From CALZIK01 sp046756565 (GTDB taxonomy: Bacteria > Acidobacteriota > Thermoanaerobaculia > Multivoradales > JAHEKO01), in NCBI GenBank assembly GCA_046756565.1, contig JBHHWO010000124.1:1-12665 (forward strand): a stretch of 12,665 nucleotides of DNA, read 5' to 3'. Shown one piece after another: positions 1-4,426 of this stretch; positions within the stretch are counted from its first letter, which is position 1; each line of letters begins with the position of its first letter. The translations under genes were made by a program, and so were the position numbers. The notes under the pieces were generated by a model that did no database searches, was not told where the DNA came from, and worked only from the letters and a program-made list of their open reading frames with translations.

Positions 1-50
1 CCCATGGCGCTCGCAACGCGACCGTCTCGACTTCTGCCACGGGCTGCTAG
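1..50. repeat. Left arm of 50-bp perfect terminal inverted repeat
   Basis: Bases 1-50 are the exact reverse complement of bases 12612-12661 (position i pairs with 12662-i). The match fails at base 51. It may extend further left, outside the window. Read outward on the minus strand, the arm begins one base before the TAG stop of the zinc-ribbon gene and then offers an open frame from a GTG at 40-38 (V-A-E-V-E-T-V-A-L-R-A-P-W). It could be a dispersed repeat, the 5' end of a duplicated gene, or an assembly-graph overlap. The sequence match is certain; its meaning is not. Confidence 0.95.
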
Positions 51-259
51 GCCTTCGGCCGCAGAATCTCGAAAGCGCTCGCGTCGTCGTCCATCTTGTC
101 GCCGACCGAGCTGCCACAAACCGAGCAGGCGTAGTCGTATTTGTTGCCCTGCGGCAAGACCAGAAGCAGGCGCTTTCGGACCGAACGGGCCTGCCGGCAC
201 TTCGCGCAAAAGAGCTCGGAGGCCTCGAACTCGTCGTAGTGGGACCGGGCTCGATTCAT
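47..259 (-). CDS. Small zinc-ribbon protein (hypothetical)
   Basis: This 70-residue protein has two CxxC knuckles, C18-A-K-C21 and C45-S-V-C48, separated by 23 residues that include a basic stretch (RSVRKR) and a hydrophobic strand (LLLVLP). The arrangement is that of a small zinc ribbon that would bind one Zn2+. Such ribbons act in nucleic-acid or protein binding, but nothing here fixes the partner. The acidic C-terminal part (DKMDDDA) may be flexible. Its ATG overlaps the TGA of the upstream lipase gene by one base (TGATG), so it is very likely translationally coupled to the lipase and made from the same mRNA. No signal peptide is visible. I do not recognise a named family. The TAG stop lies inside the terminal inverted repeat. 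Confidence 0.75.
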   Translation of the reverse strand: MNRARSHYDEFEASELFCAKCRQARSVRKRLLLVLPQGNKYDYACSVCGSSVGDKMDDDASAFEILRPKA

Positions 260-1068
260 CAGAATCGGCGGATTCTGTTGAGGATACCGACGTACTTCTT
301 GATGCCGTGGTCCTTCAGGCCATCGGTGCCCGGCTTGAGGAAGTCCTTGACCCGACCCTCAATCTGGCCCTTGACACGGTTCCGGAACCGTTTCCAAGGG
401 CCCTCACCGGTCTCCAGCTGTCCCTTGGCGTTCAGGTACTTGACCACACCCACGTGTTTGTAGCCCATGGTGCGCAGCGGAATGCGAGTCACGATGTCGT
501 TGTTGTTGACCACCCGGAAGGCTCGCTTCCCGTAGCGGTCCTTGAACTTGCTTGCGAAGGTTTTGTTGCCCACTCGCGGCATGCCGTAGGTGTAGAGCCC
601 GGCAATGTCGATTCGCTCGGTTTTGGACGCCCCCACCGCGAGCCCGGCGAGCGCAGCGCCCAGGCTGTGACCGGTCACGAAAACCGGCTGGCCCTTGTCC
701 CGAAAGGCACGCACGGCCTGCGCCATCGGCGTGGAAACGGACTCCAACGCGGCCTTGAAGCCGCGGTGCACATGGCCTCCCCCTTTCCCCGGTATCTTCT
801 TGATCTTGGCGTCGGTGCGCCAGTCCTTGAGCTCCCCGGATTCGGTGCCGCGAAACGCCACCAGAATCATGTCGTCGTTGCCGGCCACGAATCCCTGGGT
901 ACCCGTGCCGCGGTTCGAGAAGAACCGCGCGTTGGCGAAGCCCCAGCTCTGCAAGGTCTTCAGGATCTCTTCTTTCTTCTTGTAGGCGAGCGCCGATGCG
1001 CGGGCCGTGGCGCGTGCATTGACGAGATCGAACGACGTCTTGGTCGGGCGAAAGTCGAGTTTCGGCAT
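259..1068 (-). CDS. Lipase class 3 family protein (alpha/beta hydrolase)
   Basis: The 269-residue protein matches the fungal-type class 3 lipase fold (Lipase_3). The nucleophile elbow GHSLG is at residues 133-137 (Ser135). The oxyanion-side motif AFRGTES starts near residue 71. The candidate acid Asp191 lies in NNNDIVTRIP, and the candidate catalytic histidine His254 lies in KDHGIKKYV. All three triad residues are therefore present, and it should hydrolyse acyl esters; the substrate is unknown. There is no signal peptide or membrane anchor, so it appears cytoplasmic. That differs from the secreted fungal members but is common in bacterial homologues. The ATG start is preceded by GAGGAGG at 1081-1075 with 6-base spacing. 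The next gene, a zinc ribbon, overlaps its stop by one base, which suggests a two-gene operon. Confidence 0.88.
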   Translation of the reverse strand: MPKLDFRPTKTSFDLVNARATARASALAYKKKEEILKTLQSWGFANARFFSNRGTGTQGFVAGNDDMILVAFRGTESGELKDWRTDAKIKKIPGKGGGHVHRGFKAALESVSTPMAQAVRAFRDKGQPVFVTGHSLGAALAGLAVGASKTERIDIAGLYTYGMPRVGNKTFASKFKDRYGKRAFRVVNNNDIVTRIPLRTMGYKHVGVVKYLNAKGQLETGEGPWKRFRNRVKGQIEGRVKDFLKPGTDGLKDHGIKKYVGILNRIRRF

Positions 1069-1074
1069 CGGAGG

Positions 1075-1081
1075 CCTCCTC
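1075..1081 (-). promoter_or_regulatory. Strong Shine-Dalgarno of the lipase gene
   Basis: GAGGAGG on the minus strand, 6 bases before the ATG at 1068, fixes the lipase start. No equally strong site precedes its zinc-ribbon partner, consistent with translational coupling. Confidence 0.8.
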
Positions 1082-1124
1082 TTCGATTCAGTGGACGGAT
1101 TGGTCGGGGTCTCTGAGAGCCAGT

Positions 1125-1520
1125 CTACTCCGAATTCCGCTCGTCTCGAGGAACGTACATCGACTCGAACTTCTCGGCGCTGACAGCGTAGCCGTCGGTG
1201 CCTTCAGGGTCATTGAAAACCAGATAGTCGCCCTCCCGGTAGCACGTGACCCCTTCCTTGGTCTCGATCGCGCCGTCGGAGTCGGCCCGCCTCGCCCAGA
1301 CGACCGCGGTCTTGGTGTAGACGCCCGGGCTTACCTCTTCGTAGGTCCGCTCGAAGGTGTCGCGGTCGATCGTGTAGACGTCCCCGGCGTTGTCGACCAA
1401 CCAGTCGCCCGGCTTGCAGACCTGCCACCCACCCCACTTCTCGTAGCTGAAGCCCTGGGTCTCGAGATCGAGCCGCACCGCGGTCACGACGGCGCTACTG
1501 CGCTTCTTATAGGCACGCAC
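1125..1520 (-). CDS. PGDYG-like duplicated small protein, cotranscribed with pncB
   Basis: The 131-residue protein carries two copies of one motif. Copy 1 (about residues 31-60) reads KPGDWLVDNAGDVYTIDR and then F-E-R-T-Y. Copy 2 (about 90-122) reads YREGDYLVFNDPEGTDGYAV and then F-E-S-M-Y. Each copy has a P/E-G-D-aromatic-L-V core, a short loop and a Y-x-[IV]-x-x-x-x-F-[EK]-x-x-Y ending. The core resembles the short PGDYG protein family (assignment from motif memory), whose function is not established. The start is a GTG five bases after the TGA of pncB, and AAGGCGG in the end of pncB may serve as its ribosome site. The gene is therefore almost certainly the second gene of the pncB operon. 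No signal peptide, membrane segment or catalytic motif is visible. Confidence 0.72.
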   Translation of the reverse strand: MRAYKKRSSAVVTAVRLDLETQGFSYEKWGGWQVCKPGDWLVDNAGDVYTIDRDTFERTYEEVSPGVYTKTAVVWARRADSDGAIETKEGVTCYREGDYLVFNDPEGTDGYAVSAEKFESMYVPRDERNSE

Positions 1521-1525
1521 CGGTA

Positions 1526-3070
1526 TCAGACCGCCTTCGCCTCGCCCACCAACTGCTCCTTGAGCTCCCAGAGCGCACGGCTCAACGACACGTGGTAGAC
1601 GTGCGGGTTGACCAACCGTTTGACGCCCGGATCCAGATGATTCAGATCGCGGCGCCGGCGCTCGCGCATCTCCTCCATGGTCGGCGGATCCAGAACCCGG
1701 ACGCCGTCGAGCACGGTTTCGACCAGCAGGCGCTCGACCCTCGAGATCTGGTGCCGCTCCAGAGTCCTGCGCAGGTCCTTGCGGACCGGGTGATGAAGGA
1801 CGAGCTGCGACGCACCAAGGACGTCTTCCGAGCGGGGTGTCAGAACGTCAACCGTCGCTGTTTCGCGTTTGTCGTAGACCCGCCAGACCTGCTTGGCGCC
1901 TGGATTGACCGTCTTGGACGGGCTCTCGGAGACCTTGAGAAGTGGTTGCCAAGCTCCGCCCATCTCGATCGCGGCGGCCTTGTAGACCCCGTCGAGCATG
2001 TCGGAACCGGCGGTCACCAAACGGGTCCCCACGCCGTAGATCAGGCGGTTGATCAGGTGATCGGGATCGACGCCGTAGCGAGGCGCCTCCTCCTCGATCT
2101 GGGTCAAGATCTGCCAGATCGCCAGCTCGTCGAGGCCGCTCGACAGCGCGATCACGGCGTTCGAAAACCCGGCCTTGTCGAGCAATGCGGCCGCGCGGAT
2201 CGCGAGATAGGCAAGATCGCCCGAATCGAGCCGTATGCCCACGGGATCGTGGCCCTTCCGGCGCAGCTCTTCGAACACCCGAATCGCGTTCGGAACGCCG
2301 CTTTCGAGGGTGTCGACGGTGTCGACCAGAAGCAGGCAATCGTCCGGGTAGGCCTCGGCGAACGCCTGAAACGCCCCGATCTCGCCCTCTCCCATCGCGA
2401 TGAAAACCTGGACCAGCCCGTGGGCGTGGGTGCCCCTGGGCGGAAATCCGAGCAGGTGCGAAACGCCGACGTTCGACGAGAAATCGGCGCCGCCGATAAG
2501 AGCCGCTCGGGTCGCGGCGTTGCCGCCGCGCTCGGGTGCGCGCCGTAGGCCGAACTCGAGCACCGGCCGGCCGCGCCCCGCCGCGCGGATCCTAGCCGCC
2601 TTGGTGGCGACCAGCGTCTGGTAGTTCAGATGGTTCAACAGCGGCGTCTCGAGGATCTGGGTCATCGCCATCGGGCCCGACACGACCGCCAGCGGCACGT
2701 GCGGATGCACGACCCTTCCCTCGGGCACCGCTTCGATCGACACGCCCGAGAAATCTCCCCCCCGTCGCAGCCAGTCGAGGAAGCCCTCGTCGAACATCGG
2801 CTCGCCGTTACTCCGGCGCTGGCTACGAAGTAGCTCGATCTCGCGCTGCCCGGCCCGAGCGCTCGCCATCCAGTCGTGAAGCCACTCGAAGCCGGCGAAG
2901 ACGCAGAAGCCCGCCTGGTGATCACCGTAGTTCGGATAGCGGCGAAAGAAGTAGTCGAACTGCACCCGCTGCTCGTGCAGGCCCAGGCGGTAGTAGAGCT
3001 GCGCCGAGGTCAGGTGGTACTGATCGGTGAACAGGAGTCCTTCGGCGATGGATCGATCTTCGGCCTTCAC
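1526..3070 (-). CDS. pncB: Nicotinate phosphoribosyltransferase
   Basis: This is the NAD-salvage enzyme that joins nicotinate and phosphoribosyl pyrophosphate, with ATP hydrolysis, to form nicotinate mononucleotide (EC 6.3.4.21) in the cytosol. The 514 residues fit the family. Recognisable motifs are LLFTDQYHLTSAQLYY near the N-terminus (residues 12-27), FDYFFRRYPNYG (38-49), the substrate-site run LEFGLRRAPERGG (171-183), IGGADFSSN (192-200), GTHAHGLV (213-220, holding the histidine that becomes phosphorylated in this family, probably His217), and the phosphate-binding DSGDL (282-286). The start is GTG at 3070; no ATG or GTG follows before the first conserved motif. The gene is divergent from pncA (101 bp between start codons) and is followed after 5 bp by the PGDYG-like gene. 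A nicotinamide-specific enzyme is less likely because pncA is adjacent. Confidence 0.93.
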   Translation of the reverse strand: MKAEDRSIAEGLLFTDQYHLTSAQLYYRLGLHEQRVQFDYFFRRYPNYGDHQAGFCVFAGFEWLHDWMASARAGQREIELLRSQRRSNGEPMFDEGFLDWLRRGGDFSGVSIEAVPEGRVVHPHVPLAVVSGPMAMTQILETPLLNHLNYQTLVATKAARIRAAGRGRPVLEFGLRRAPERGGNAATRAALIGGADFSSNVGVSHLLGFPPRGTHAHGLVQVFIAMGEGEIGAFQAFAEAYPDDCLLLVDTVDTLESGVPNAIRVFEELRRKGHDPVGIRLDSGDLAYLAIRAAALLDKAGFSNAVIALSSGLDELAIWQILTQIEEEAPRYGVDPDHLINRLIYGVGTRLVTAGSDMLDGVYKAAAIEMGGAWQPLLKVSESPSKTVNPGAKQVWRVYDKRETATVDVLTPRSEDVLGASQLVLHHPVRKDLRRTLERHQISRVERLLVETVLDGVRVLDPPTMEEMRERRRRDLNHLDPGVKRLVNPHVYHVSLSRALWELKEQLVGEAKAV

Positions 3071-3134
3071 GACCTTCGAACGATATCCCAGTCATCCCAC
3101 CTGTCACCCGAGCCAAGCGAGGGATCTCGGCTGG

Positions 3135-3156
3135 CGGTCGACGCCGCCGTCGACCG
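3135..3156. promoter_or_regulatory. Perfect inverted repeat in the pncB-pncA divergent intergenic region
   Basis: CGGTCGAC, six bases, then GTCGACCG: an 8-bp perfect inverted repeat ending 14 bp before the pncA ATG. It sits in the only noncoding stretch shared by the two NAD-salvage genes, so it could be an operator for both, or a hairpin in the pncA leader. I do not recognise it as a known NrtR, NiaR or NadQ box. Confidence 0.45.
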
Positions 3157-3170
3157 ATAATGTCCGCAAC

Positions 3171-3758
3171 ATGCCCATCGACTACGACCCGACGACCGCC
3201 CTCGTCGTCGTCGACGTCCAGAACGACTTCGCAGACCCCCACGGCAGCCTCTATGTCGCGGGAGGAGAAGGGGTGGTCGAGCCCATCAATCGCGAGATCG
3301 ATCGAGCGCGAGAGGCCGACGCTCTGGTCGTCTACACCCAGGACTGGCATCCTGAGACGACGCCTCACTTCGCGAAAGACGGTGGCATCTGGCCAGTGCA
3401 CTGTGTCGGCGACACCTGGGGAGCGGCGTTTCACCCTGACCTCGACGTCGACGGTCCCACGATTCGCAAAGGGACCGGCGGCGAGGACGGTTACTCCGGG
3501 TTCTCGATTCGCGATCCCGAGACCGGGATCGAATCAAGCACCGGACTGGCCGAGCTTCTTTGCCAGCAGGCCATCGAGCGTGTGGTCGTGGCCGGGCTGG
3601 CGCTGGACTATTGCGTCAAGGCCACCGCCCTCGACGCGGCTTCGGCTGGATTCGACGCGACCGTGCTGCTCGAAGCCACGCGAGCGGTCGACCTCGAGCG
3701 GGGCGACGGCGATCAAGCGGTCCAAGAGCTCGAGAGCGCCGGTGTGGCCGTCGCATAG
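3171..3758 (+). CDS. pncA: Nicotinamidase (nicotinamide deamidase)
   Basis: The enzyme hydrolyses nicotinamide to nicotinate and ammonia (EC 3.5.1.19), feeding the neighbouring PncB. The 195-residue product is a typical isochorismatase-fold nicotinamidase. The catalytic triad is complete: Asp15 in VVVDVQNDF, Lys100 in RKGTGGEDGYSGF, and Cys148 in GLALDYCVKATALDA. The metal ligands Asp58 and His60 (QDWHP) and His77 (WPVHCV) are present, with His66 as a possible fourth. The frame is open further upstream to an ATG at 3027, but that extension would run antisense into pncB and lacks family similarity. The ATG at 3171 lies right before the conserved core (D-Y-D-P-T-T-A-L-V-V-V-D) and is chosen. 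No strong Shine-Dalgarno is seen. Confidence 0.93.
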   Translation: MPIDYDPTTALVVVDVQNDFADPHGSLYVAGGEGVVEPINREIDRAREADALVVYTQDWHPETTPHFAKDGGIWPVHCVGDTWGAAFHPDLDVDGPTIRKGTGGEDGYSGFSIRDPETGIESSTGLAELLCQQAIERVVVAGLALDYCVKATALDAASAGFDATVLLEATRAVDLERGDGDQAVQELESAGVAVA

Positions 3759-3898
3759 TCGTCCAGGCGCTTCCGCTCCAACGCAACTGCGCTAGACTGC
3801 GCGAGTAGTCCGACAAGCAGCTTTGGGCTGCGGCCCAACGTCGCCTCGCCGCTCGGGTGGGAGCGGTGTCTCCGACGCAATCCTCTATCCCCACCGAT

Positions 3899-3905
3899 GA
3901 GGAGG
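3899..3905 (+). promoter_or_regulatory. Shine-Dalgarno deciding the start of the secreted Cys-repeat protein
   Basis: GAGGAGG lies 5 bases before the ATG at 3911. It selects this ATG over an upstream in-frame ATG at 3857 and puts a clean signal peptide at the N-terminus. Confidence 0.8.
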
Positions 3906-3910
3906 ACAAG

Positions 3911-4360
3911 ATGCCGAGAAACAAGAAACTCTGGTGGACAGGTGGCCTGGCCGTGGCGTTGCTGGCACTCGCCGCCTTGGCGCTGCCGACCGGTTCGGCC
4001 GCCGAGCGCCACGAGCAGGGCCAGATGATGGGAGAGAACAACCACTTCAAGTGCTATGAAGCTCTCGACTGGGGAAACTGGAGACCCTCGAAGGCCGAGT
4101 TGAAAGACCAGTTCGGCCGCTCGGTAGCCTACGTGGTCCGGCCCAAGACGCTGTGCAATCCGGTCGACAAGAACGGAGAGGGCATGCCGAATCCCGAGTA
4201 CCACCTCGTTTGCTACGAGATCAAAGACGACCCCCTGGGAGAGCACGAGCGAATCAAGAAGGTCGAGGTCCACGATCAGTTCTACGAGGGCCCGCTCTAC
4301 GTCGGCATGGCGAATCTGCTGTGCGTCCCGGCCAAGAAGCACTACGAGGGTCGCGGCTAG
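3911..4360 (+). CDS. Secreted protein with two Cys-paired repeats
   Basis: The 149-residue product starts with a Sec signal peptide: basic MPRNKK, a hydrophobic core over roughly residues 11-25, and a probable cut after SAA (residue 31). The mature part consists of two copies of one motif. Copy 1 (45-87) has H-F-K-C48-Y-E, then LKDQFG and RPKTLC82NPVDKNGE. Copy 2 (98-143) has H-L-V-C101-Y-E-I, then VHDQF and NLLC138VPAKK. Each copy has a pattern H-x-x-C-Y ... D-Q-F ... L-C-x-P, so one disulfide per repeat is likely. Similar multi-repeat secreted proteins are known to me from Acidobacteriota and Myxococcota-like genomes, without a known function. It is flanked by pncA (152 bp upstream, same strand) and converges on the decarboxylase-like gene across a long palindrome. 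Confidence 0.8.
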   Translation: MPRNKKLWWTGGLAVALLALAALALPTGSAAERHEQGQMMGENNHFKCYEALDWGNWRPSKAELKDQFGRSVAYVVRPKTLCNPVDKNGEGMPNPEYHLVCYEIKDDPLGEHERIKKVEVHDQFYEGPLYVGMANLLCVPAKKHYEGRG

Positions 4361-4396
4361 CGACATCGTAGGATTCGAAAGAGACCGAATCGGCGC

Positions 4397-4422
4397 CGGT
4401 GGCCGGGCCGGCCCGGCCACCG
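4397..4422. terminator. 26-bp perfect palindrome between convergent genes (likely bidirectional terminator)
   Basis: Thirteen bases starting CGGTGGCC at 4397-4409 are followed immediately by their exact reverse complement at 4410-4422. The element lies 37 bp after the stop of the plus-strand secreted protein and 4 bp after the end of the minus-strand 943-aa gene, in their only intergenic space. A very stable GC stem at the meeting point of convergent genes suggests a shared terminator. There is no U-tract, so termination would depend on the stem or on Rho. Confidence 0.6.
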
Positions 4423-4426
4423 CGTC

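Noticed and set aside
4..1116. 370-codon plus-strand frame opposite the lipase and zinc-ribbon genes
   Set aside because: Antisense shadow; Arg/Pro/Ser-rich low-complexity start and no domain, while the minus strand encodes a complete lipase triad.
1592..2548. 318-codon plus-strand frame opposite pncB
   Set aside because: Shadow of a clearly recognised enzyme gene; no motif of its own.
3027..3170. N-terminal extension of pncA from the upstream ATG
   Set aside because: The extra 48 residues overlap the start of pncB antisense and show no similarity to nicotinamidases, whose conserved core starts right after ATG 3171.
3713..4420. 235-codon minus-strand frame opposite the secreted Cys-repeat protein
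   Set aside because: It reads somewhat smoothly (VLLGRDAQQIRHADVERAL) but is exactly antisense to a gene with a strong Shine-Dalgarno, signal peptide and internal repeats, and would also run over the long palindrome.
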